Shown in pieces: positions 1-5,869 of a stretch of 8,556 nt of DNA (positions are counted from its first letter, which is position 1; the number at the start of each line of letters is the position of its first letter). The position numbers and the translations under genes are program-made. This DNA comes from Actinomycetes bacterium (GTDB lineage Bacteria; Actinomycetota; Acidimicrobiia; Acidimicrobiales; Palsa-688), in the NCBI GenBank assembly GCA_021815935.1, contig JAKAZH010000070.1:1-8556 (forward strand). Reading direction: 5' to 3'. Under the pieces are notes generated by a model. The model ran no database searches, had not been told where the DNA came from, and was given only the letters and a program-made list of their open reading frames with translations.

Positions 1-365
1 GCGACCACCTCGGCGGTGAAGCGACTCCACTGCATGTCAGGCTCCGGACCCGACAGCGTGAGAACCGTGCGCCCGGTGCGGTTGGTCGCAGCATGGATGG
101 TGATCTCCGGCCAGCGGAGCTGCTCGTCGACGCCGTTGACTATCCGTAGTGTCGGACGGCGCGCCCTGAAGTCGATCAGCTCGTCGGAGTCGAACGTCGC
201 CACAAGGGTGGTCGGGATCGACGCAGTGAGGACGCCGAGGGCGCCGGCTGCCGCCGAGCCGGCATCGATCCATCCGTCCAGGCACATCACCATGACAGGG
301 CGCTCGACGGATGGCCATGCATGGATGGTGGCCAACGGGGGTCGAGTCTCGCTCATGGAGTCCAT
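1..365 (-). CDS. PAC2 family protein (N-terminal part, cut by the left edge)
   Basis: A reading frame on the minus strand starts at ATG 365 and is still open at base 1, giving 121 residues. The protein contains RPVMVMCLDGWIDAGSAA (about residues 22-39), then FDSDELIDFRARRPTLRI (58-75), LRWPEI (83-88) and LSGPEPDMQWSRFTAEV (104-120). This series (GW-DAG, then D--DF-ARRP, then W, then G-EP---W) is the N-terminal half of the PAC2 / proteasome-assembly-chaperone-like family common in Actinomycetota; the exact role of the bacterial members is not settled. A stop codon lies three codons upstream of 365, so the start is 365 or the ATG at 356; neither has a strong ribosome binding site. It follows the phosphotransferase gene on the same strand with a 61-base gap, so co-transcription is likely. 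A different frame over the same bases (from ATG 375) is also open but arginine- and histidine-rich and matches nothing I recognise. Confidence 0.85.
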   Translation of the reverse strand, partial: MDSMSETRPPLATIHAWPSVERPVMVMCLDGWIDAGSAAAGALGVLTASIPTTLVATFDSDELIDFRARRPTLRIVNGVDEQLRWPEITIHAATNRTGRTVLTLSGPEPDMQWSRFTAEVV

Positions 366-426
366 TTTGCTTCATGTCGAGACGCTCGCGTGGCCGTACC
401 TGGGAGCGGTGGAAATCCGGGAGGTG

Positions 427-1491
427 TTATATGCCTGACTCGGTCGCCGCCTGCTCCGAACGCGCCGCCAGCCACGAGATGGTTTCAGGGTAGTTACTCG
501 AGTCGAATCCGTCGTCTCCCATGGCGCCCCCGACGTAGCGGGCGTAGACGCCTTCGAGGATGCACGCCAGTTTCCAGTAAGCAAAGGCCACATAGAACCC
601 GAGGGCGCTGAGATCGGATCCGGTCCGCCCGGCGTAACGTTCCACCAGCTCGCGCCTGGCGGCGAAGCCGGGCATAGCCGTCGAAGCGTGACCCAGTGCG
701 GAACGCTCGCCGAGCTCGGGCCAGTAGGAGAGCAGCTGGCCGAGGTCTGCCAGCGGATCGCCCAAGGTGCACAGCTCCCAGTCCAGCACGGCCCGGACGT
801 GGCTACCATCGGGGGACACGACGCAGTTGTCCAAACGGTAGTCTCCGTGGACGATCGTCGAGCGACCCTGGTCCGGCACCGATCTCGACAGCCGTTCATG
901 GAGCACCTCCATGGCCGGCAGCACTGTGCCGTTGCGAGCTTGGTTGGCAGCTTGATAGTTCGTGTACCAACGGTGCAGTTGGCGGGCGACGTAGCCGTCC
1001 TTGCGGCCGAGGTCGCCGAGGCCGACGTCGTCGGGGGAGATGCCATGGATGTCGGCGAGAGTATCGACTAGGGCAAAGCTCACCTTCCTGCGGGCCTCCT
1101 CGTCGAGAAGCGCTGCGACATCGTGCTCGTCGCGGGCGATGACACCGTCGACGAAATCCATGACGTAAAAAGGTGCTCCCGTAACGTCAGGGTCCTCGCA
1201 GAGACCCATCGCCGACGGCACGGGAATACCAGCAGGTCCGAGCGCGGAGATGATCCGGTGCTCACGGCGCATGTCGTGGGCCTTCGGTAGAAGATGCCCG
1301 GTCGGCGGTCGGCGTATGACGAAGCGGCCACCGGCCGCGTCGGTCCCGACGAAAGTGAGGTTCGAACGACCCCCCGCCACCAACACGAACGATAAAGGTG
1401 TCCTGGCGGCCTCGACATGGTCAGCAAACCACGCGTTGACCCGTTCGGCGTCGATTCCTCGCGGCATTTCGGTACTCTGGGCAGAGTTCAT
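427..1491 (-). CDS. Phosphotransferase family protein (APH fold, ACAD10/ACAD11-like kinase)
   Basis: A 354-residue protein of the aminoglycoside-phosphotransferase / choline-kinase fold. A glycine-rich nucleotide loop is visible (AGGRSNLTFVG, residues 39-49), followed by FVIRRPP (57-63), the hinge-like APFYVMDFVDG (106-116), the catalytic loop IVHGDYRLDNCVV (H215, D217, N222) and the metal-binding VLDWELCTLGDPLADLG (D237). The phrases RRPP, CEDPDVTGAPFYVM and LDWE--TLGDPLAD are typical of the subgroup related to the kinase domain of ACAD10/11, which in animals acts on 4-hydroxy acyl-CoA intermediates; the bacterial substrate cannot be read from sequence and antibiotic resistance should not be assumed. 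The frame is open upstream to 1821, but that extension covers the start of the divergent cnoX-like gene and looks non-coding. I chose ATG 1491, with AGGTG just upstream; ATG 1467 is the alternative. The PAC2 gene follows on the same strand. Confidence 0.9.
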   Translation of the reverse strand: MNSAQSTEMPRGIDAERVNAWFADHVEAARTPLSFVLVAGGRSNLTFVGTDAAGGRFVIRRPPTGHLLPKAHDMRREHRIISALGPAGIPVPSAMGLCEDPDVTGAPFYVMDFVDGVIARDEHDVAALLDEEARRKVSFALVDTLADIHGISPDDVGLGDLGRKDGYVARQLHRWYTNYQAANQARNGTVLPAMEVLHERLSRSVPDQGRSTIVHGDYRLDNCVVSPDGSHVRAVLDWELCTLGDPLADLGQLLSYWPELGERSALGHASTAMPGFAARRELVERYAGRTGSDLSALGFYVAFAYWKLACILEGVYARYVGGAMGDDGFDSSNYPETISWLAARSEQAATESGI

Positions 1492-1599
1492 GCACCTAAA
1501 GCTATTGCGGGAAGCACTTCGCGTGCACCCCGACGCACTTTTCGTGATATAGGTTGACCGATCGACGGTGCCGTCCCAGGGCGGCCGGTAGGGAGCAAA
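1492..1599. promoter_or_regulatory. Divergent intergenic region between phosphotransferase and cnoX-like genes
   Basis: This 108-base gap must hold the promoters for both flanking operons. I see no confident -35/-10 pair. A GATATA/TATAGG stretch at 1546-1553 could serve as a -10 on the plus strand, and its complement (CTATATC) on the minus strand, but matching -35 boxes are poor. The gap also contains two direct copies of GCACTT 21 bases apart (1514 and 1535), a small inverted repeat GACGG-TG-CCGTC (1564-1575), and the ribosome binding site of the cnoX-like gene (GGGAG, 1591-1595). Confidence 0.45.
1591..1595 (+). promoter_or_regulatory. Ribosome binding site of the cnoX-like gene
   Basis: GGGAG stands four bases before the ATG at 1600. 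It is one of the clearest Shine-Dalgarno sites in the window. It fixes the start at 1600 and also argues that the opposing phosphotransferase frame, though open to 1821, does not begin across this gene. Confidence 0.6.
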
Positions 1600-2334
1600 A
1601 TGGCCGGAGTAATCGATGCAACAGACGCGACCTTCGAGGCAGACGTGCTCACCCGGTCGATGTCCACGACGGTCGTCGTGGACCTCTGGGCTTCGTGGTG
1701 CGGCCCTTGCCGTGTACTCGGTCCTATCCTCGAAAAGGTCGTGGAGGAGACCGAAGGAGTCGAGCTTGTCAAAGTCGATGTGGACTCCAATCCGCACTCG
1801 GCGGCCGCGTTCCAGGTCCAATCGATCCCGGCGGTGTTCGCCATCAAGGACCGCAAAGTGCTCGACAGTTTCGCCGGGTCGCGACCTGAACCGGCGGTAC
1901 GAGCCTGGATAGCAGGTCTCAAGCCGATCCCGAGCGAAACAGACCTGCTCGTCGAGAGTGGAGACGAGCCCTCGCTTCGCAAGGCTCTGGAGATCGAACC
2001 GGCCAACGAGCGGGCTCTGCTCTCCCTGGCCGCCCTCTTGGCGGCCGATCGTTACGATGCGGTCCGCCGCGAGGAGGCGTTGCGCCTTCTCGCCAAACTT
2101 CCCGAGTCCGCCGACTCACGGCGAATCGCCGCCGAGGCACGCCTCGGCGAGGAGGCCGGTGAGGCGAGAGGATCGTCCGGGGTGGGAGTCGAAGCGAAGC
2201 TGGACGACCTCCTAGACCGGGTTCGAACGGACGACACTGCCCGACAGGAGTTCGTCGACCTTTTGGAGATCCTCGGCCCCGAGGACCCGCGTACCGCAAC
2301 GTACCGTAAGGCCCTGACCGCCCGCCTTTTCTGA
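1600..2334 (+). CDS. cnoX: Thioredoxin-TPR protein, CnoX/YbbN-like co-chaperone
   Basis: A 244-residue protein with a thioredoxin domain (about residues 1-110) followed by a helical TPR-like tail (about 115-244). The active site is WASWCGPC (W33, C34, C37), with both cysteines kept, and the cis-proline loop is QSIPAVF (P77). The tail has helical TPR-type stretches such as EIEPANERALLSLAALLAAD and ends in a segment like that of YbbN proteins. In E. coli, CnoX binds unfolded substrates, protects their cysteines and passes them to GroEL; there the thioredoxin motif has lost redox activity (SXXC), whereas the CXXC here suggests a redox-active form. No signal peptide or membrane segment is present, so it should be cytoplasmic. 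It leads a plus-strand run with the folP-like gene (42-base gap) and holA. A plain thioredoxin is excluded by length and tail. Confidence 0.88.
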   Translation: MAGVIDATDATFEADVLTRSMSTTVVVDLWASWCGPCRVLGPILEKVVEETEGVELVKVDVDSNPHSAAAFQVQSIPAVFAIKDRKVLDSFAGSRPEPAVRAWIAGLKPIPSETDLLVESGDEPSLRKALEIEPANERALLSLAALLAADRYDAVRREEALRLLAKLPESADSRRIAAEARLGEEAGEARGSSGVGVEAKLDDLLDRVRTDDTARQEFVDLLEILGPEDPRTATYRKALTARLF

Positions 2335-2346
2335 GGAGGCCTCCTC
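2333..2346. repeat. Perfect 14-base palindrome at the end of the cnoX-like gene
   Basis: GAGGAGGCCTCCTC is a perfect palindrome that begins inside the TGA stop codon of the cnoX-like gene. It contains AGGAGG (2334-2339), an ideal Shine-Dalgarno core, but this lies 37 bases before the folP-like ATG, too far to serve it directly. No run of T follows, so it is not a standard terminator. It could be an operator, an attenuating RNA structure or chance. Confidence 0.4.
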
Positions 2347-2376
2347 GCACGGTGACGGCGTGTAGCGTCGCTCGCG

Positions 2377-3207
2377 ATGAAGCTGAGCCTCGGGTCCAAC
2401 GTCTACGACCTGTCGAGTCGTGCGCTCGTGATGGGTATCCTCAATCGCACCCCGGACTCCTTCTACGACCGGGGTCGCTACTGGGACTTGGACGCCTTCT
2501 ACTCGCTCGCAGACAAGCTGGTGGCCGAAGGTGCCGACCTGCTCGACGTAGGGGGGGTCAAGGCAGGACCTGGCCCTGAGGTCACGGAGGCCGAGGAGAT
2601 GGACCGCGTAGTGCCCGCCATCGAAGGCTTGGCAGCAAGGTTCGACGTCCCGCTCTCTGTGGACACGTGGAGGGCCTCCGTTGCCCGCGAGGCTTACCGG
2701 GCGGGCGCTACTGTCGGCAACGACATCAGCGGCTTCGCAGACCCGAAGTATCTCAGCGAAGCGGCCGAAGCGGGGGCGACCGTCGTGGCCACCCACATAC
2801 GCCTCGGTCCCCGGATACCCGACCCGGAGCCCGTGTACGCCGACGTCGTCGAGGACGTCAGCGGCTACCTGCGAGAACGGGCATCGTGGGCGCACGGCGC
2901 CGGAATCGACGACTCGCGGATCATCCTCGACGCCGGACTCGACCTCGGCAAGACAGCGTCCCAGTCGGCGGAGCTTCTAAGAGCGTCCGATCGGCTCGCT
3001 TCGCTCGGTTGGCCGCTGCTGCTTTCCGCTTCCAACAAGACGTTCCTGGGTGTCCGCTTCGACCTCGAACTGTCCGAGCGCCGCGAGGCGACGATCGCAG
3101 CCCACAGCGTCGGCGTCTGCCTCGGCTGTCGCATCATCCGCGCTCACGACGTACGCTCCGCACGACGCGTCGCCGACACCGTCGCTCTGATCCTCCAAGC
3201 GTCGTGA
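2377..3207 (+). CDS. folP2: Dihydropteroate synthase homologue, FolP2-like
   Basis: A 276-residue TIM-barrel protein of the dihydropteroate synthase family, which joins pterin pyrophosphate to p-aminobenzoate in folate synthesis. Motifs in order: MGILNRTPDSFYDRG (N23, D27), GADLLDVGGVKAGPG (52-66), LSVDTW (D96), GNDISGF (N115), H140, ILDAGLDLGKT (D185), SASNKTFLG (K221) and IIRAHDV (R255, H257). Most pterin-binding and catalytic positions are kept. However, the loop that reads ESTRPG in active enzymes is VKAGPG, and the usual SRKSF is SNKTF. Both changes are typical of the mycobacterial FolP2 paralogue, reported to lack synthase activity in M. leprae. The start is ATG 2377, because an in-frame TGA lies just upstream (2353-2355); it has no clear ribosome binding site, and GTG/ATG at 2428/2431 are alternatives. 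The stop overlaps the GTG of holA. Whether it makes folate depends on whether a canonical folP exists elsewhere in the genome. Confidence 0.85.
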   Translation: MKLSLGSNVYDLSSRALVMGILNRTPDSFYDRGRYWDLDAFYSLADKLVAEGADLLDVGGVKAGPGPEVTEAEEMDRVVPAIEGLAARFDVPLSVDTWRASVAREAYRAGATVGNDISGFADPKYLSEAAEAGATVVATHIRLGPRIPDPEPVYADVVEDVSGYLRERASWAHGAGIDDSRIILDAGLDLGKTASQSAELLRASDRLASLGWPLLLSASNKTFLGVRFDLELSERREATIAAHSVGVCLGCRIIRAHDVRSARRVADTVALILQAS

Positions 3208-4229
3208 GCTTGACGCCGGACCACTCCACCTCGCCGGTTGTCCTGGTGGACGGGAACGATCCGACGCTCGTCGGCGAAGCTGTCGAAGCTGTGATCGCCC
3301 AACTGCTCGGTGGCGAGGACCGCTCCTTGGCTCTGGAGGATTTCGAGGGCGACGAGGTCGATCTCGCAGCTGTGGCGGACGCTTGCTCGACGCCTCCCCT
3401 GCTCGTCGCGCGACGGGTGATTATCGTCCGGTCCGTCGGTCGGTACACCTCCGACGAGGTGGCACCCCTTGTCGCCTACCTCGACGATCCGCTCCCCACG
3501 ACGTCGCTGCTGCTCGCCGGGGGCGGGGGACAGGTTCCCGCAAAACTCGTAGCTGTCGCAAAGGAAAAAGGCAGCGTTATCTCGACTTCAGTCGACTCGC
3601 GCCAATCAGCCGACTGGCTGACCTCGCGACTACGCCACGCTTCTTTGCGCTTCGACCACGACGCCCAGGATCTTCTTCGCCGCCATCTCGGTGAGGACGT
3701 GAGCGACATCGTGCCGCTGCTCGCACTCCTCGAGGCGGCCTACGGGCCCGGAGCGAAGCTCGGCGCCGAGGAGGTGGAGGTCTATCTGGGCCAGCCCGGG
3801 TCGGTCACACCTTGGGCTCTGACCGACGCAATCGATGCGGGGGACGCAAAGTCGGCGCTGGAACTCCTTCATCGCATGCTCGACGCTGGCGGCCGGCACC
3901 CGCTCGTCGTGTTGGCGACGCTCCACCGCCACGTCGCGGGACTGATGCGGGTGGACGGGCCGTCGATCTCTACCGAAGCGGATGCCGCAAAAGCAATGGG
4001 GATAGTCCCAGGTCGAAGCACGTTTCCTGCTAAAAAGGCCCTCCGGGCGGCGTCGCAGTGGGGTTCGGCGAACATCGCCGAAGGGGTCGGGCTGGTCTTC
4101 GACGCGGAGGTTGGTATCAAAGGAGCGAGCGCGTGGCCTGAAGTCGCAGTACTGGAAGTCCTGGTGGCACGACTATGTCGCCTGGCGCGAGGCGGGGCCG
4201 GCGGCGCTCGCGCGAACCCTAGACGCTGA
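3204..4229 (+). CDS. holA: DNA polymerase III subunit delta
   Basis: A 341-residue protein, close to the 343 of E. coli HolA. Delta is the clamp-loader subunit that opens the sliding clamp during chromosome replication. Visible features: an N-terminal AAA+-like domain starting VLVDGNDPTLVGEAVEAVI (13-31) with a degenerate nucleotide loop, as expected because delta does not hydrolyse ATP; then RRVIIVRSVGRYTSDE (70-85), TTSLLLAGGG (99-108) and KLVAVAKEKGSVI (114-126); and a helical collar domain with GRHPLVVLATLHRHVAGLMRV (230-250) and AEVGIKG (301-307). The GTG start at 3204 shares four bases (GTGA) with the folP-like stop, the mark of translational coupling; TTG 3210 is an alternative. The same frame is open upstream to 2667, but that stretch is arginine-rich and lies under the folP-like gene, so it is not coding. 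It ends two bases from the rpsT stop. Confidence 0.9.
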   Translation: MSLTPDHSTSPVVLVDGNDPTLVGEAVEAVIAQLLGGEDRSLALEDFEGDEVDLAAVADACSTPPLLVARRVIIVRSVGRYTSDEVAPLVAYLDDPLPTTSLLLAGGGGQVPAKLVAVAKEKGSVISTSVDSRQSADWLTSRLRHASLRFDHDAQDLLRRHLGEDVSDIVPLLALLEAAYGPGAKLGAEEVEVYLGQPGSVTPWALTDAIDAGDAKSALELLHRMLDAGGRHPLVVLATLHRHVAGLMRVDGPSISTEADAAKAMGIVPGRSTFPAKKALRAASQWGSANIAEGVGLVFDAEVGIKGASAWPEVAVLEVLVARLCRLARGGAGGARANPRR

Positions 4230-4231
4230 CC

Positions 4232-4504
4232 CTACGAGTCGGAAGCAGTGAGGGAGTTGATCCGGCGAATCAGCCTCGCCTTGCGGTTCGATGCCTGATT
4301 CTTGTGGATGATTCCCCGGGCGGCGGCCTTGTCAAGCCTCTTCACTGCCAGCCGGAGATCCTCCGTAGCACTCTCCGCTCCCGCCGCGGCGGATGCAACT
4401 GCAGTCTTGAGGCGAGTCTTGACTTCCGACCGGGCCGCCTTGTTGCGCAGGCGCGCGACTTCGTTGGTGCGGTTCCGCTTGATCTGGCTCTTGATGTTTG
4501 CCAC
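4232..4504 (-). CDS. rpsT: 30S ribosomal protein S20
   Basis: A 90-residue basic protein with S20 signatures: ANIKSQIKRNRTNE at the N-terminus, LRNKAARSEVKTRLK in the middle and GIIHKNQASNRKARLIRRI near the C-terminus. S20 binds 16S rRNA in the body of the small subunit. The frame is open to 4543, but the family begins with (M)ANIKSQ, which fixes the start at GTG 4504. A strong GAGGTGG ribosome binding site lies about ten bases upstream (4515-4521). A non-ATG start is notable because in E. coli the rare UUG start of rpsT takes part in S20 feedback control; whether GTG has that role here is unknown. It lies downstream of the acyltransferase gene (64-base gap) and converges on holA. Confidence 0.95.
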   Translation of the reverse strand: MANIKSQIKRNRTNEVARLRNKAARSEVKTRLKTAVASAAAGAESATEDLRLAVKRLDKAAARGIIHKNQASNRKARLIRRINSLTASDS

Positions 4505-4514
4505 TTCGCTCAGT

Positions 4515-4521
4515 CCACCTC
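4515..4521 (-). promoter_or_regulatory. Ribosome binding site of rpsT
   Basis: On the minus strand GAGGTGG lies about ten bases before the GTG start at 4504, a slightly long but workable spacing. It supports the GTG start over the upstream in-frame ATG at 4543, which would give an N-terminal extension unlike S20. Confidence 0.55.
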
Positions 4522-4531
4522 GATATAGAAA

Positions 4532-4552
4532 CCGGCAAACCACCTATGCCGG
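4532..4552. repeat. Inverted repeat upstream of rpsT
   Basis: CCGGCA (4532-4537) and TGCCGG (4547-4552) form a perfect six-base stem with a nine-base loop, in the 64-base gap between the acyltransferase stop and the rpsT start. Read on the minus strand it is followed by GTTTCTATAT, which is T-rich but not a clean run of T, so it could be a weak terminator or processing site for the upstream gene, or part of the rpsT leader. The TATAT just after the stem could belong to an rpsT promoter. The evidence does not decide between these. Confidence 0.35.
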
Positions 4553-4568
4553 AAGAGGTGTGATCCTA

Positions 4569-5192
4569 TCAGCCCGGCGCAGAGCCGCGATGGCGCACGT
4601 GCGACGGTACCCCGAGGGCTGTCGCTCCAGCGGCTACGTCTTGGACCACGACGGCGTTCGCCCCGATTCTCGCACCGTTGCCGACCGTCACGGCGCCGAG
4701 GATCTTCGCCCCGGCGCCGATGAACACGTCATCGCCGATCATCGGTCGACGCTCCGAGCGGTAGTCCCAGCCGACGGTCACCCCTTGGTGAACCTGCAAG
4801 TTCGCTCCGATGCTCTCGGCCGACAGGATCGTGGACTGGCCGTGCGAGATGAACAGCCCAGGACCGATCGGGGTAGTTCCGAGGTCTAGCCCTGCGATAC
4901 CACCCCAAACGTGGCGAGCGAGCCTCCCACCGAGCGCGCCGGTGGTGTTGCCGGCCGCGAGCCGGTGGTAGAAGACACATCTGAACTCCGGGAAGGCGTA
5001 CAGCAGGCGAACCAGGAGACGCTCCCGGTCGTCCTGCTTCAACCAGAGAATCTCCGCCCATCGGGCCGTGTCGGCGTCGATGACTTGTTGCTGGTCGGTG
5101 AGCTTGTACAGCCAGCTGAGCGGCAGGACGGCGAGCGCCTTCAGGTTGTCCAAGTTGTCGAGAACCCACTTGGCCGGTCGGTCCGTGAACAC
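4569..5192 (-). CDS. Left-handed beta-helix acyltransferase, serine acetyltransferase-like
   Basis: A 207-residue protein with a helical N-terminal part (1-100) and a hexapeptide-repeat C-terminal half: TPIGPGLFISHGQSTIL (107-123), ESIGANLQVHQGVTVG (126-141), PMIGDDVFIGAGAKILGAV (150-168), GNGARIGANAVVVQDV (171-186) and the closing ALGVPSHV (192-199). The repeats form an acyl-CoA-dependent acetyltransferase trimer; H117 is the likely catalytic histidine. Such proteins are usually labelled serine acetyltransferase (COG1045). However, the Asp before the catalytic His in E. coli CysE is Ser here, and the DRHP segment carrying its second active-site His reads ERRP (147-150). The pattern looks nearer to polysaccharide-cluster acetyltransferases, so serine as substrate is uncertain. 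The start is GTG 5192, eight bases after the stop of the kinase-like gene, suggesting one operon; no strong ribosome binding site is seen, which fits coupling. Confidence 0.85.
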   Translation of the reverse strand: MFTDRPAKWVLDNLDNLKALAVLPLSWLYKLTDQQQVIDADTARWAEILWLKQDDRERLLVRLLYAFPEFRCVFYHRLAAGNTTGALGGRLARHVWGGIAGLDLGTTPIGPGLFISHGQSTILSAESIGANLQVHQGVTVGWDYRSERRPMIGDDVFIGAGAKILGAVTVGNGARIGANAVVVQDVAAGATALGVPSHVRHRGSAPG

Positions 5193-5200
5193 CCCGAGTT

Positions 5201-5869
5201 TCAGCTGCCCGCAGCCGCCGAGTCGAAAGACTTGAAGAAGATGCGAGCCGCGCTCGCGAGTACCTCGATCGAGCCATCGACTCCAAGGACCGTCGTGTCG
5301 AGGAACATGTGGTACAGCGACGGACTCGCTGGATCGACACGATAGAGCCGCTTCACGTACGAGGTTCGGGCGCGGTCGGCCTGCTCCTGGTATCGCTGGG
5401 CGGTGGCCCTGTCGAGGCCTTCGAGCTGAAGGGCGAAGCCGATCCTTGCCTCGACGGGTCCGCTGAGTCGCACGTGATACGCCCGAGGCCGCTTGGCTAG
5501 AACCACGGCGGCGGCGCGCCCGAGGATGAGAGCGGGAGCTCCATCGGCGATCGCAAGCAACGGCTCCTCGGCGCGGGCCCTGATGGATTCGTCGTCGTCA
5601 ACCAGCGGATCGGGAGGGATCACGCTTCCAACTGTTGCAACCCGCGCGAAGTAGCTGAGAAACCGTCCGGCGGGGGTGGTCTCCTCCTCGCCTCCCGCCA
5701 GGTGCTCCTGAGAGCGTGCACCCCCGGGTTGCTCTGGTATGACGTCCGGGCTGAGCAGTCGGTCTATGAAGGGCAGACCCAGCAGTTGGGCGAGCCTGGG
5801 CGCGATGACGCTGCCGGCCGCGCCGTAGGTAGCAGATATCGTGAGTGCGGGCTGGTAGTTGTCGTGGAT
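5201..5869 (-). CDS. Cytidylate kinase-like family protein with an apparent ATC start
   Basis: A 222-residue P-loop protein of the cytidylate-kinase-like group. The N-terminus has PALTISATYGAAGSVIAPRL (8-26 region) and LLGLPFIDRLLSP (29-41), matching the family pattern TIS--YG-GG--IA--LA--LG-PFID. The second half has PALILGRAAAVVLAKRPRAYHVRLSGP, with arginine-rich helices further on (LDRATAQRYQEQADRARTSYVKRLY). The nucleotide loop is GAAGSVIA and lacks the GK[ST] of true kinases, as is common in this family, so enzymatic activity is unproven. In-frame TAG stops lie at 5873-5875 and 5879-5881, and no ATG, GTG or TTG follows until GTG 5623, which would delete the whole P-loop region. The codon where a start is expected is ATC at 5869, seven bases after AGGG. 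It may be a non-AUG start, an ATG-to-ATC error in the sequence, or a broken gene. The acyltransferase follows after eight bases. Confidence 0.7.
   Translation of the reverse strand: MHDNYQPALTISATYGAAGSVIAPRLAQLLGLPFIDRLLSPDVIPEQPGGARSQEHLAGGEEETTPAGRFLSYFARVATVGSVIPPDPLVDDDESIRARAEEPLLAIADGAPALILGRAAAVVLAKRPRAYHVRLSGPVEARIGFALQLEGLDRATAQRYQEQADRARTSYVKRLYRVDPASPSLYHMFLDTTVLGVDGSIEVLASAARIFFKSFDSAAAGS

Noticed and set aside
427..1491. Aminoglycoside resistance gene
   Set aside because: The APH fold is shared by many metabolic kinases, and the RRPP, CEDPDVTGAPFYVM and LDWE-TLGDPLAD motifs point to the ACAD10/11-like subgroup.
1492..1821. N-terminal extension of the phosphotransferase by 110 residues on the minus strand
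   Set aside because: It runs over the divergent gap and the start of the cnoX-like gene, is unlike the APH family, and a well-placed start at 1491 gives a normal family length.
2667..3203. Plus-strand extension of the holA frame to an ATG at 2667
   Set aside because: The extra 179 residues are arginine- and proline-rich and lie wholly under the folP-like gene in another frame; the GTG at 3204 gives a normal HolA length.
4302..4889. 195-codon plus-strand frame opposite rpsT and the acyltransferase
   Set aside because: Both genes on the minus strand are clear family members; this frame spans their gap and shows no known motif.
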